A program made the position numbers and the translations under genes. This document shows, one piece after another, positions 22,608 to 36,354 of a DNA stretch of 64,000 nt. The DNA lies in contig JALMLS010000385.1 in NCBI GenBank assembly GCA_038496445.1, positions 248,001 to 312,000 on the forward strand, in the 5' to 3' direction. Source of the stretch: Trichosphaerium sp. ATCC 40318 (Eukaryota; Discosea; Flabellinia; Trichosidae). The number at the start of each line of letters is the position of its first letter. The first letter of the stretch is position 1. The notes below the pieces were generated by a model. That model saw only the letters and a list, made by a program, of their open reading frames with translations. It was not told where the DNA came from and did not search any database.

Positions 22608-24004
22608 TTGACTTATGCAGTTATTGTAGTTTTATTGGCTCAAACCACACATCACAACATCTCCTTTTAGCTTTCTTTGTTCAGCTAGTCTAAGGCTACA
22701 GCTGGAGGTACGTAACTAATATATTACTGATTCTTTCTGATGTACTTGCGAAGGCACGTTGTAGCGGCAATGAACAGAGCCTGATGACATCTCGCTGGAT
22801 CGCTTTCCCGTGCCAATAATTTCTCAGGCAGGAATACTGATACAGTACATCTCCTGGTGCGTCATAAAACCGACTGTGAATATCGCCCTGTCTTCCTTGC
22901 TTCTCCCAAAAAAACATGTGTACCACATGTCCCTTTTTGTTTAAAACTTCACTAAAAGCTTCGCAACGAATTTTAACACTAGCGCACGCTAGAACAAGTC
23001 ACCCAAGAATATTATAAGGATTTGTCGAATGTGTTAGAAAACCCTGTAATAACAGTACTAATTGTCTTCTCTAGAAACAATGAACGCTTTGAATAATGTT
23101 CAAATAAAAATCCAACAAAAAAAAAAAAAAGCCACGTGGCTTACTGGTTAATGATAACGCCCTTCCGTTATGAATGAATAATTTGAATATTCAAATACAG
23201 CCTATATTCACTAATATTCATGACTAAAAAAATTCATTCATTATTCATGCCCTTTTTGCTGCAACTTACGCAGTAGAAATTGATCGCACAGTATTGGTTT
23301 ACAGTTGGCAGTTACAATTCTACTTACCATAAGAACTACAATAACGCATCACAGACAAGAGTACTGCACACATGAATACGTTGTGAGTGACGGTTTTACA
23401 ATTTGGCGCCACGAAAATAAAGCATCATAAAACTGAAGTTGTTGGCTTTTTTTTCAGTCGCTATGTGCTTTTTTTTCATCCAAACTACTCTCATATGTTC
23501 TAAAAAGCATAGTTCTATACATAGAGTGGTTGAAAGCCATATATTGAGTGAGTTTAAGATATCTACATTTTAGCGGTAAAACTAAGTCATTGTTGCCCTA
23601 ACCGACACTTTTGTTGTGAAATTGTGCTAGTGGTGACGTTTTTTTGAGAAATTTTTTTTTCATATGCAACTTGTTAAATCTATCCATCTGGAACATCGCT
23701 AGGTGCTACAAACCAAAAGCTCCTCAAAATCCTGACTCACCAAACACTCCATGAATATTCATGAATGAATATTAATGAATATGCCGTTTGGTGCTATGAA
23801 TATGAATATTGCTTATATTCATAACGGAAGGGCGTTAGTTAATGACCCCTAATGTGAGTTTCGAAAAGATGTTATGGTCTTGAAGCAGTTGAAGATATCA
23901 TGCTATAATAGGAACACATGTATTCATCTGTGTCGCTATGTGCTTTCGTTCGGAATTAATCTTCTTCAAGAGTTCAGCACCATTGCGAAACTCCCACGAG
24001 GGGC
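22608..24004 (+). repeat. Dispersed repeat, copy 2, interrupted by a MITE
   Basis: It begins at GTTGTTGACTTATGCAG and ends at CGAAACTCCCACGAGGGG, like copies 1 and 3. It is split by the 683-bp element at 23155-23837. Removing that element and one 8-bp duplication restores the sequence seen in copy 3 around 25425 (ACTGGT.AATGACCCCTAATG). Confidence 0.7.
23155..23837. mobile_element. hAT-like MITE (683 bp) with 8-bp target duplication
   Basis: Perfect inverted termini of 21 bp starting TAACGCCCTTCCGTTATGAA at both ends, flanked by the direct repeat GTTAATGA (23147-23154 and 23838-23845). The empty site is visible in the related repeat copy near 25425. Subterminal regions carry many ATTCAT/ATGAAT units. 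No transposase coding. An 8-bp duplication is typical of the hAT superfamily, so it is classed as hAT-like; mobilisation by another factor is inferred. Confidence 0.85.
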
Positions 24005-24369
24005 AGTAACAGAGCAAGTCTCGAATTATGAATAAAGTTTTTATGTTTTGTTGTTTTATTCGAGTTAGTGAACTGTGGACTGATTGTGTATTCAAACACT
24101 TTGTAATTGGTTTTACAGATGAAAAAAACCAACAAATTTTGACATAACAACACGTGTAGTGGTCATTAGTATTTGTGGTTTGCGCTATGAAAAGAATATT
24201 CTATAAAGAGTCACTTTGTGAAGGCTGTCATAATCCGGTAATTCAGTTAAGTTTGTTTACAACAATGCCTTCCAAAAGACCATCTACCTAACACCTGAAA
24301 CAGTATTCTTACCTGCCGCTTATTGCTACACCAGCGTTGTTACTATATTATCACGGGATGGTAAATTGG

Positions 24370-25655
24370 ATTTATTTTTTCGGAGTCTCGGAGAACAAAT
24401 AAGCGTACACATGATGCCGTAATAGTGTCGCTATTTACTCTCCTGATTTGCTTGAATAGACATAAGGGTTAACTACACAAAGCCTCTATACAGTATAAGT
24501 CCGTGTATACAAGCTCACTGGATTGACTTGCTCAACAAAAAGTCTAAACAAGCGCAACATTCTGTGGCTAGAAAACAGCTTGCAGTCTAACAAAAAGGCG
24601 CTACCTAACGCGCCTACATTACTGATAATAATTTATGGTAACAAGAACTAGGCGAGTACCTTTAGTAGCGCTAAAGACTCAAAAAAAGTAAACCTAGTAC
24701 TGTTTTAAGAGGGATTTTGTCACATATTGTTACCGACATCTTATATCCCCTGATGACTATTGTCACGCGCCAAAACCCCATAGAACACTGGTAATGGTAA
24801 ATATGAAAGAGATCAGGCGCCAAGAAGTTAAATAGAAGGTTGTTGACTTGCAGTTCTTGTAGTTTTTACGACATCCAAATACACATCACAATACATCTCC
24901 TTTTAGGTTTCTTTTTTTCCTAAACCTACTACAAATACTACTACGGATGGTAGGTACAATACCATTAGAACCAACTATTTCTTTTACTTTACTGATTTAC
25001 TTGCGAAGGCACGCTATCGTTGTAGCGGCAATGAACTCGCGTTTGACTGATGACATCTCGCTGGATCGCTTTCTAACCTTGTATAAATTATTGCGCAGAC
25101 AAATGGATACATCTCCTGGTGCGTCATAAACCCCACTGCGATCTTCACACTTTCTCCTGTTCGCAGTTTTTTATTTCTTCGTGAACCTGTGTTCCATTTT
25201 TCTTTTTGTTTCCACAGCGCTAAAAACTACAACGTTTCCTCAAACTCACGCGTTTTTGGATTATGGAACAAGGCACCCAGAAAATTATCTGTATTTGTAT
25301 AAAATGCTAGAAAACCCTGTAATAACATAGCTGACACTCTTCTCTAGAAACAGCGAACCCTCTGAATAAAGATCGAAAAACAATCACAAAACCAAAAAAA
25401 GCAAAAAAAAAAGCCACGTGGCTTACTGGTCAATGACCCCTAATGCGAGTTTCGAAAAGATGCTATGGTCTTGAAGTAGTTGAAGTTAGCGTACTATATT
25501 AAGAACAAATGAATGTATCTGTTTTCAGTGTACTTTACGCCAATTGTGGTAAAACACTGTTTACCGCTAGGTTCTGTTCTTTCCCCCAAAGAATACGAAT
25601 GTATTAAGCTTCAAGAGCTCAGCATCATTTACGAAACTCCCACGAGGGGTAAATA
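24370..25655 (+). repeat. Dispersed repeat, copy 3 (about 1.3 kb)
   Basis: The most complete match to copy 1, from CGGAGTCTCGGAGAACAAA to CCCACGAGGGGTAAATAAA. It contains the CTCGCTGGATC and TTTCGAAAAGATG landmarks and the uninterrupted site used by the MITE in copy 2. Confidence 0.7.
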
Positions 25656-25921
25656 AACTATGTAAAAAAAGTACATACAGCGTCTGAAATAAAGAGTCTG
25701 ACACCAAGTTTTCATGTTTGTTGTGAGGTAGCTGAAGCGGTAGTGGGTTGCTTGATTGCTCATTAAGTTATTCAAAGCTTCGTCAAGTGTAATAGTTTAT
25801 TTGTAAAGAACCTGACTTCGACTCAAACGCACTTTAACGTAGAAAAACACGTGTGCAGCTATAACTAATGATTCTATTTTATTAGGTCTTGGCGTGTCTG
25901 ATACGACAAGCTTTTTTCTCT

Positions 25922-28900
25922 CTAAGACTTAGGAGGTTTTGCTTCACGTATTACAGATCCTAGTTCTTCGCTCATAATCAATAAAGCGAATCTACTGACA
26001 TTATCCAAGTCCTTTGTCATCAAAGAAGAATAATCAAAACGTCCTCTATTGAAGTGTTAGTAACACTTTTTTTAATCAACTCTACTGGTTCACATACCGC
26101 TTATCAGTGTATCCATCCTTATAGAACTGTGATCCATGGTTCTTCATCTGAGCGTAGACTTTAACGTAGACTTTTTCACAAGCTTTTCCGTCTTTTTTGT
26201 TACTGACTTTCAAGTGACCATAATTCTCGATTACATGTACGATTAGGTTATTAGCAAAGTGAGCCTTTGATCTCTTGATACTTCCAACATTAACGTTAAT
26301 CATAGCATTAGAGGTTAGGAACTCTTCAGGAAGATCAATGCTCGTTGTTTGATGCTTTGAATCCAACTTGACCTGAAACAGAAATAAATGAGAATCAAAG
26401 CGTTTTTACAAGATACATACCACATCTGTACGGTAAGGCATGATATAAGCAAAGTGTCCAAAGTTATGAGCAACGAATGGGCTCGAAGAGAATAAAAGTT
26501 CTACATCCATCTTGAAGTAACTGACTTGAGCAGACTTGACATTTTGATGTTGGAAAACAATTTTGTTGCTCTCTAACGAAAAGTCGATATTTGGCTCCTT
26601 CACTACACGTTGCATCTGTGCTTGATCGCGTGCATCTTTATCAACAACTTCGGTATGTGCTTCAACTACACACAGGGTGAGAAAAAGGATAACTAACTGT
26701 ACCAGGTTTGTACAAAACAAAACGATAAGGCGAAAAGAAGGAAAAACTCACTTTCATCAATCTCCTTTAGCTGAGCTTCGATTTCATTAAAGAGTTTACG
26801 CCAACGTGTAACCGGATATTTAGAATACTTCTTAGATATCTTACGAGCCTAGACAGATATAAATAAACGTAAAAAAGGTACAGAGTAAAAAAAAGCGAAG
26901 AAAAAAAAAACTTGCCAAAGAAACATCATCAGTGTAAAGAGTCAAGTAAGCTGCTAAGTAATCATGTTGTAGCTGCATTTCTAGCCCATTAGTTGATGAA
27001 ACAACTGTCTTTTTACGTTTTCTAGCCTGCAGCAAATGAATTAGAACATAATTGTACCAAGAGAAATTCGTACTGATGTTGGTTTTTCAGATACTGACGC
27101 TTCTTCTTTGTCTCCTTTCTTAGACTTCTTGGTTTTAAGCCTACTTCCTGATCTACCTTTCTTCAGTTTACCAGGTTTACCAGGTACAGCCAGGGCAGTT
27201 TGACCTTAAAATGAAAGCATAAACAAAGGCAGACAAGAAAGAACAATCAATAGAAAGAAACATACTTTTTCCTTGAGCAGAAGCATCTTTCAGAGGCTTC
27301 GTAGGTGGATTAGCGATACGTGAGAACATGTCAGCGGCTTCATCTATCTTATCTTGAAGTAATAGATAATATGTGCTGGCCATGATATCTTCAGTACGCA
27401 TGAACTTTCTGAAGCAAAGATTTGTTAAGAATGTCTCATATTGAGCTTTGAATAGGTTATTCAATATCTTCTTTTGCTTTCCAAGAGCATGTGCTCTAGC
27501 GTTGATGAAAGGATTATACTCAAGATGTTCAGCTTGACGCTCTTGGATCTAAAAAAAACAATCAAAAAAAACAGCGTGAACTCAAGAAAAAAACAGGATT
27601 GTGACTTACAACATCTCTGTCGATTAAGTTAGTTTGTAGGAACGGTCCAACCTTTTTAACAACATCACGATGATGCTAACCATATTGTTAATAAACTATA
27701 ACTGTACAAGAGAATAAAGAAACGTACATCAAGGTATTCTTTAGCACGTTTTTCGTTTGTTACACCCTCAGATACTGAAAATGCCCAAATAGCATCATTG
27801 TAAACGAACCGATTACTCAGAATATCTGTAACGCTCTCAAAAAATTTTGGGTTTTTTGTAAGCCTCCAACATATTCTAAACGTTTTAACATTACGTTAAG
27901 AGTAAATAAACATGACTACGTACTTGTGAAGTTTGTTTTCGATACGGCAAATATTTTGATTTTTTAAGTAAGCAAGGACTTCTTCCTGTGAACCCTGAAA
28001 ATAGGATTAATCGCCAGGTTTTTATTAGATTATATGGCATACCTCATTACTGACATAGTTCCAAGATGTAGTATCAACTTCAGTAGGCTTATCGACAACG
28101 TTAAAGACAAAAGGTTGTGCAAAAGCAACCACTATTAAAATAATTAATGAACACGTCTCCTTTTCTTTTTCTTCAGTACCTTTTTCATCCTTTGACACGT
28201 GGACAGGAAAGTGTTCATATTTTCCTTGCTTAGTTGATGTAGGAAAGTAAAAATGATAAGTTAGAGGTGATGCAGTCGAATACGGAGAAATCTTGATGAG
28301 CTTTGTTCTAACATTTAATTAATACCAAAAAAAACATTTTATGTGTATTCTCTTTAGAGGTGCTAGGTTTTTCTTTAATATCAACAAACGTATTTTCGAG
28401 CCATAACTGCAAATAGGCATTCATAAAATGTAAAGTTTGATGTTTTGTTAAAGACAGGGTAATTGTAACTGCGCAAAAACAAATTCTAAAGCAATATTAT
28501 CGTACTTTGTAAAGAATCCTTTCTTAACTGGCATAGCTCCAGTAGGTATCTGCATCATGACAAATACATTCTGTGTAGTATTTGATACATTTGTAATAAC
28601 AGCTTTACAAGCGTATATCTTGTTCTAAATAAAAGAAAAAAGTTAGAACACGTGAAGGAAAAAAAACAAAATTATTAAACAAAATCGCCAAAAACTCTTT
28701 GTTACCTTCAAGAATTCTTCTGTTACGTATTTCTCGGTACCATCTTGGAATAGTTTATCCTTAGGATCATAAAAGTTTTGACCAACAAGTATTGGTTTTC
28801 TCTCGACTTCAGAGGTCCTGATTTGCTTGTGGAATATAACACAAGATATTTTAGGAGTCAATGCCAAAGCGAAATCTTCAACAGAAAAATCATGAACAGG

Positions 28901-31900
28901 TGGGCGAGCAGGTAAGTCAATCACTATAGTCATGTCAGTACGCGAGGTGTTAGTATTAGATAGGTACCTGCTAGGGCAAACATCATCTCTGGGAAAGTAT
29001 TTGTAGCATAGATAAAATGTTCTGAAACAAAAGTTCTCTTCTTTTTGTGCAAAGCGTATGCTGACCAGAAAGCATTTACTTTAACAAGATAAGATGTATC
29101 CTGGTTATTACGAATTTTATAGTAATTTGTCTCGGCATATTCTTTAGTCTTAGGAACAGGTTGATAGAACTGACGCTGTTTTTCACGCATAGCTATATCT
29201 TTCTAAACAAACAAGAGTTATAAAACAACAATCACAAAGTATTTGTTTTAAAATGATTTTAGAACACTAGACAGCTAAATAAAGCTGATATTGTATTTAA
29301 TAGGTTCCTTAGAAAATAAGGAACAAAACCAGGTGCTATTTCTTTAGAATAGCTAACGCTGAAAGCGTCTTTTCTTCAACAAAAAAAAAATTTGTTTTTG
29401 TACCTTGAGTTGTTGTTTGCGTTTAGCACCTCTCTTCATTTTGTTCGAGAATTTACCCATTGGATTGGCTGCCTTTGATCTACGTCGTTGTGGTACATCC
29501 ATACTCATAAAATCTTTTTTCATTTTCTTTTTCTTTTCAGGTTTTTTACTGCTTCTACAAAAATACTGTCAAAAGGACTTGTATACGCGATATCAAAAAA
29601 GTATACTGGTTCTTACTTTGAGTACTGTGCCAGTGAAACCTTAGTTTCGCATGCCATGATCTTGCCTAAACCCGACATAGCCAGAGATTCATATCGCATT
29701 TCTTTTTCTGGCTCACACTCTTCTTCACTCCACGCTGAACTGGAACTATCGGGAGGAGGCCTGCCACGTGTGACATTGGATGATGAGGATGATGAAGATG
29801 ATGAGTAAGAAGATCCCGAAGCAGTACTAGTACTAGATGAACGACTACTTGCAGCCCTCCTGTTAACTTGAGCAGGCAATACCGGCGCAGGATTTCTTTC
29901 TGGTACACGAGTTGCTTGACGCATAGGGTCTTCTTTATCAAGCTCAGAACCCTTGAGACCTTTAAAATATTTCTTAGCTTATCAACAAAAAATACAATTG
30001 ACTCTTACCTGTTTCAAATAGGTAATCAAAATTGGATGATGGAGGTTGGGTTTCATAATAATCTGATATGTATTTCGCCTTGAAAAAGTTGTAAGTACAA
30101 TAATAAATGAGATATATAATCATAGGTAGATCTTCAAGAACAAGATGTTCAAAATCGGAAGATTTTTTTGTTTTTTTCTTTATATTCACGTACGATATTA
30201 CTATTGCCTGTAACATGTCCAAGTAGAATCTTTTCAAATGTGTTTAATGTATTATAATATCTAGGTCTGAGATAATCCTTGAGATCATGTTGTAGAAGAT
30301 AACGATCCATAAATGTTTTTTCTTTTTTGCAAGAAATAAAAGGTTGGATAACATCAGTAAAGAACGCTTCATCCTAATAAACAACTGTCAAAATTCATTC
30401 AGTATTCTCAAAAACCTCTGTTGCAGAGCCCGTAAAATAACCAAACAAGATAAATATGAGAAAGTCATGGTAAAAAAAAAAGAAGAAAAAAAAAAGATAT
30501 AAAAATCACGTACTTTTCGGAATAAGTAATAGTTTAGCTCATGACAAGCATACTTTGAGTACTTTTCTTGTTTCTCACTAGCACTCATTCCATCCCATCT
30601 TAAAATCCATTTAAACTCTTCAAGAGTCTTATTATTACTGATTGTGTTGAAGAAAGTGAAGACTTTTGATATCGAATCATATACTTCGAACTTTGATGTT
30701 AAAACATCAGCAAGTGTAAAGGTTTTTCCTTTCTTGATAGTAGATATTTCCTTTTGTTCAGTAAAATGCTCTAAACATCACATTAAGAAAGAACAACACA
30801 TACACAGTCTAAGAATTGAAAAAAAGCGTACTGCTTGGTGCTAAGGCACGATCACCACGTAATGTCAAGTCTCTAAAATGCATGTCTTTTGTTGGTATCG
30901 CTATGCTTTGATATACAGCACTTGCCCTATCCACTGCAAACACACTGTAATATAAAAGTAAACAACAAGGGTAAAAATCACCGAAATCCAGGAAGGGCAT
31001 ATTCAGCCTTAGTATTAAAAAAAGAAATAACACGAATTGTAAAAGAAAAAACCTTGTTACCTTAAATGTCCATTATCGCCAAATTCACTGATATTAAGAG
31101 GTGAGTTTTAAATATTGTAAGTAAGTATTGCGTACGACAAAGGTAATGAAATGACACCATCTTTATCTGGTGTTAAGTTGTACTTTGCAACAGAACCAGC
31201 AGGCAAAAAGTCCAAGTTTGCGTAAATATTTTCAGTAGTTTTTGGACCTGCGCTTATATTCGCTCCTCCAGCAGTTGCACCACGAACTGCCTACAACAGA
31301 CATTAATGAACAAAACAACCTGAGACAATAACAAATCAACTTACACCACCTCCACGTTCTTGATATTCTGTTCCTTTTTTAGCATCTTGTACATCAGTTG
31401 AGGTATCTCGCACAGCCCCTGTGATTAATATATAAGGACAAACATAGTCAAAATTAAATATTAAACGCACAAGGGACAAGCAACAAAGAAGGTCTAGAGA
31501 GCATGTTACCAGGGAATACTTTTTGATATTTTCTATCTAAAATATAACGATATTCATCTCCTAGATCTCTTCCTTCGATATAGTTCGAACTTGCTCCTGT
31601 CATTGTAATAACACTCGCTTCTGGTACAGGGATTTTACCAAGTTGTTTACTAATAGAGTACGCTGGAACGAAATACGAGTTTATCACATGAACACGTGTA
31701 AAGTCGCTCCAGTTTGAAAGAGAAATATCAATTGTTTCTTCACCAACATCAATGTTTGCAACATGGAGAGGTGTAGCGTTCTTTGTTTCAAGTATACGCT
31801 TAGGACCATATATATAGTAATCGTCATTCTTTCCTTTAGCTACGCGAATGGTAATCGTTTTATCTGCCTACAGTGAAGAACATGTTAGTTTTAAAGTGTT

Positions 31901-34900
31901 TCCTATGATCTTCTTAAAACGTTTGTTAATGCGAACCTGTTTCAAGTGCAATGTGTAGTCGCCAGGTTCCAAGTTTGAAATTACAATAAATCCACCAGTT
32001 AACGTCATGTACTTGAAGCAATTTCTAATCCGTTCGCCACTAATAGTTTCAAACAACGAAGCGTCCAATACAGTCAATTCTGTAATTGGTTCGACGAATG
32101 GAATCTAAAAGAGAAATAAGACCCATTTTAAAGACGCAAGCTACAAATACTACTCACTTCAATATCCTCTCCATAACTGAAGTTCATATTCCTTGGATAC
32201 GTATGCCAGTTCTGATGAAGTACCCAAGAGTGCTTGTTATTAACAGTCACTCTTTCAACGTCAGTAAGAGGACCTAACTGAACATATCCCCATTCATCAC
32301 TCTCAAGATTTTCACAAACTGTTTCGGTAGAATATTTAGGCATGAGCTTAACTTGAACAACCTTAGCTTCCTATTTCAAACAGTAAATCACGTGATTTGT
32401 ACACAAACAATCAATAAAAGCACAAAAAACTGAGACGCACAATAGGTTCACCAGTTTTGCCTAAACATAGAAGAGTATACCCTGAACCATCATGTTTTAA
32501 GTGCCAATCATCACAGGCTTCTCCATCATCAATACCATTAAGCTTGAAGGATTGCTTCTCCGATACTTCCTTGTAACTGTTCTCTGACATTATCTTAACA
32601 CGTGCGCGTATTGAGAAAGTAACCGATCTATTGAATATTAAGAGATGACTTTAAACAAAAAGAAAGCAAGATACCTCATACTATCAGGAACTGGAAACTC
32701 AAAAGTAGATTCTTTATCATCATGTAATTCGAAGTTCTCAATCTCTTTGGTAGATTCAACACCATCAGCATCTGTAGTAACCATTGAGAACTTCACGTTC
32801 TCAAGGAGTTCAACAGAAGCAATATTATCATTGATAAATAATCGACTAGAAATGACCACAGTTGCACGTTGTCCTGAAGAAATTAGATAAAAACTACTAG
32901 AAGATGTACACGTTTTTACCTTTGATAAGAGACTCCCTATCGATATAAATACCTCCCTCAAATCTATACGATTCACGTCTATGATGGAACGTATCAAGAG
33001 TCGAAAAGTCGCCATGAACAAGCAGTATCTACAAAACCAAGTTAACCCACAACCCACAAAATTTCTTTAAAAAAAATGACCTGTTCTTCCGTTGTTGGAT
33101 GCTGCGTGTACGGAATAATAATTTCTCCATTTGAACTTTGCTTAAATTCGTGACCATCTAGAATTATAGATACATCCTAATCAGCATAAGATAACTACTT
33201 TTAGATCTTCAAAAAATACTCAAAAAATTATGTACTTTAAGCTTATCGTTATCTTCATCAAGAACTGTAAACGCGTGTCCAGCAACACTCTGGCGTTCAA
33301 CAAATCTAAAGTTTCCTTTACGTATAAGAGCACGACTACTTCTACCATTTCCAATAAACTAAGCAGAAAGAAGAAAACAGTGAGCAACAACCAAAGAAAA
33401 TAAAAGAAAAAAGAAACAGTACCTCAACAACAAAGATGCCACGCTCCCCTTTTAATGAAGGGAACTTGAACGTTTTCTCAGTACGTATGAACGGATCTTC
33501 AGGCATGTCATGTACTTCCTCTTCTTTAGATACCATACCATCCAAGTTGATATCGGTGGTAACCTATTGTTTGACATAAGCACTTATTACATTCGAAGAT
33601 TAACTCACTTCGCTAAGCTTGTCTTTGTAGTAAGCGTTAACATTGATCTGGAACACCTTCACAATTAGTGTTTTGACGTTTTTGACGACAACACTCAACT
33701 TCTATAAGTAGAGTAAGCTAAAAGAGCTCGTTGCAGGAAAGAGTTACATACAACATCATCATCTGGAAGAAAATGAGTTTTGTTACAGCCCTTGAACTTA
33801 ATCTCAACAAGTTCTCTTGCTGCATTAAGCTCGTCTTCGAATTCCGTTTGAAGGACTGCCATGTGTTTCTCTCTCTTTCCCTATCATAATGGTTACATCC
33901 AAGATTCTTTTCATTGTATCAGATAATAAAAAAAGGGTACCTTGCCGCTGTAAAGCTTTGACAAGTGGAATTGAGATTTAAGATAATCTTCATCAAAGTA
34001 ATCTGAGTACGCTTTATAATCTTTCTTGTCCTTGAGATGATACAATAAGAACTCTGAAGTAAGTTCATGATCATCATCTATAGTAACAGATTCAAGCTCT
34101 CCTATAGCCGGAGTACTGAAAGAAGCACAACTAAATTAAAAAGTTAACAAACTATTCCAAAAAAAAGTAGCAAAATAACTGTAACGTACTTGTTTTTAGT
34201 AAACTTGTTGTTAGCATAATGACAGTCTTTTGGGATTTGCAAGTACTTCATGAACCTATCAAGATTATATATACCTTGTGATAGCTCATGTCGAAGTAAA
34301 TGATACTGTACAGTGACCTACAACAGGAGTAAGCATAAAATCTCTAAAAGAATCAAGTTACATACTTTGTAGTCCTTGCTGTTTTTTAACTTGCTCACAA
34401 AGTTCTTTAACCTCTTGATATATTCTAGTTTAGCTTTACTATCTACATCAAGATCGATATCTGGATTCGCTAGCAGCTTTGCTGTATACGCATCAATGAA
34501 CGTCCTAAAAATATAGAAAATAAGAAAATAACAAGAATAAAAGAGTTGAACAAAAATATACCTATCACTAGCAGATATTTTGCTGCGCAACTTTTCAAGT
34601 TGTTCTAAAGACATGCGAGGATATATACCAGAGCATTTATACGAATATTTTGAATCGTATAATTTAGAAACAGCAGAAACAATCATGGCATCATCGTTAA
34701 AATAGTTAAACTTCATCAAAACATCGCCTAGCATATTCTTCTTAATGCTAGATAAGTCATTGTGTAGCAATCTAAGAAAAATTAATGATAAGTTTCTACA
34801 AACACAAGCATTAGACATACCTATCTAATCCAATCTTCGAACAATTTCCGAACCTCTGATTGTTCAAGATTAACTTTTTTGCCGATTTCCACGATACAGC

Positions 34901-35717
34901 ATCCTAAACGCCTTTGTAAGAAGCTATTCTATGGTAAAACTATTCCTTGTACCTTGTTAATTGCTGTTGGGTACTTTTTGACATTCTTATCGTCATTTGA
35001 CTTCCTATAAGACGAGTGAGTTGAGGAAACAAAAACACAAAAAAAATTCTTCATTTTCTGAAAAATCGCTTAGTTTTAACGGTTTAGCGATCAAGATGTG
35101 TTAATTGGTACCGCGGGATTTAGAAATTACGTTGGCATACCATTTAGATCGTTCTTTGTTGTACGCGAGTTTAGGTTTTAAAACCCTGCTCAATTCTTCA
35201 AATACCTCTTCTTTGTCTTCTGTTTCGTCCAGTTTCATGTACCTCCACCTAGAAAATTACCGTTTAAGAAATAACTGCCGAAACCACTAATTAGCTTGCA
35301 TACCTATCATCTAGCTCTGCATATTTACGATTAGAATACCCATAGGTGTCCGCGAATGTTTTTAATTGTTTCTCAATATTTTTAGCTGCCAATTTATCTG
35401 CACGTCTTGATTAGCGCATACGTATTGCGAAGCTATTTTACCTCCAGGCGTGTAAGTATTAATGCTATGAAGAACAGAAAGCCAGACATGGTCCTCACTA
35501 ACGTCTGAACACTTCGATACTACCTCCGAGCGGTCTTTTGCGAGCGCGTACTCCTCAACGATGCCAAAAAACGGCTCGTTTGCACTAAAATGCGTTTTAC
35601 TAACAACCAAACCGCAACAAATGTACTGAAAGCTCGTTTTTAAAGTATTATTGTTATTCTCACTAAAACAGACAACGCCTTCGTAAGAACATTAAAAAAT
35701 ACGTACTACGACGTCAT
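25922..35717 (-). CDS. Giant alpha-2-macroglobulin-like (MG-domain) protein
   Basis: One very large gene with about 30 short introns. I place the start at 35717: an 11-nt first exon (ATGACGTCGTA), then a GTACGT intron. This gives a protein starting MTSYENNNN with no signal peptide, so it is likely cytosolic. The N-terminal third is helical. The middle (about 33.7-31.0 kb) is beta-rich with macroglobulin-like modules (KTFKFPSLKGERGIFVVEF, GGIYIDRESLIKGQRATVVI, VEPGDYTLHL-type strands). Then come HFTEQKEIS, YACHELNYYLFRKD, a Ser-rich stretch near 29.8 kb, FWSAYALHKKK and FYDPKDKLFQDG. The end is a conserved-looking DGYTDKR...GRFDYSSLMTKDL and stop at 25922-25924. I recognise the type as a large conserved A2M-like protein known from amoebae and some bacteria. 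No thioester GCGEQ motif was seen. A role in protease trapping is therefore doubtful; its function is unknown. Confidence 0.65.
29745..29880 (-). repeat. Serine-rich low-complexity segment in the macroglobulin-like gene
   Basis: The exon encodes a long Ser run broken by Thr, Gly and Tyr, followed by an acidic patch (SEEECEPEKE). It is probably a flexible, phosphorylatable linker between the beta-rich and C-terminal parts. Confidence 0.7.
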
Positions 35718-36354
35718 TGCTCTCGTTGGTTTATTTTGTGTTAATGTTATTAAACCGAAAACCAAAAAATTGTCGTTTCGCTGATTTTGTTTTTAAACCA
35801 ACACAGTTTGACGATTACGGAAATGACCCAGATTATCCATCTCATGCTCTGCATCTTGTGTAAAACTATTTTACAAGTATAGCCAAAAGCAACAAGCATC
35901 GGTAATTTTGAAAAAGTTGACACTATAAATGTTGCTTAGATGCTCGTATGAGGCACTGCTAAAATAGAATAATAGCGATTCTCCAACCACAATCCGTACA
36001 AGCGCATTTTTTACGCTATTCCATGCTCTAAACCACCTTCAACAGAACACAATTAAATCTCTTGTAAACGTGCCATCAGACACTTACGCAGATAAGGACT
36101 CAGTAAGATGAATCACAGTTTAGTTGTCACCATTTTTAGTGATCTCTCCTAACGTTACAACACGTTATGTTATTGTCGTAAAAACAGGGAGATGTCTCTG
36201 GTTTTTTGGATCTATGCAGCTTTTTATTTGTCCAGAAATGCCCAGAAAAAAAACGAGAAAAGTAGCTACAAAATACAAATTTAGCAAGTCCTTGTCATGA
36301 CCAGTCGAAAGTATTGATCAAAAAAAAAGTAAACAGTTACGAAATGATTAACAA
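35718..36354. other. Intergenic region
   Basis: Between the 5' end of the macroglobulin-like gene and the 3' end of the acyltransferase gene. AT-rich, no feature recognised; it must contain the promoter of the former. Confidence 0.5.

Larger units (their letters stand above)
22490..25921. other. Gene-free repeat region
   Basis: No coding region supported. Two further copies of the dispersed repeat and the hAT-like MITE account for most of it; the remainder is AT-rich DNA leading to the 3' end of the macroglobulin-like gene. Confidence 0.5.

Noticed and set aside
29613-29941. Alternative frames around the Ser-rich segment
   Set aside because: Only the Ser-rich frame links to the preceding and following exons of the macroglobulin-like gene.
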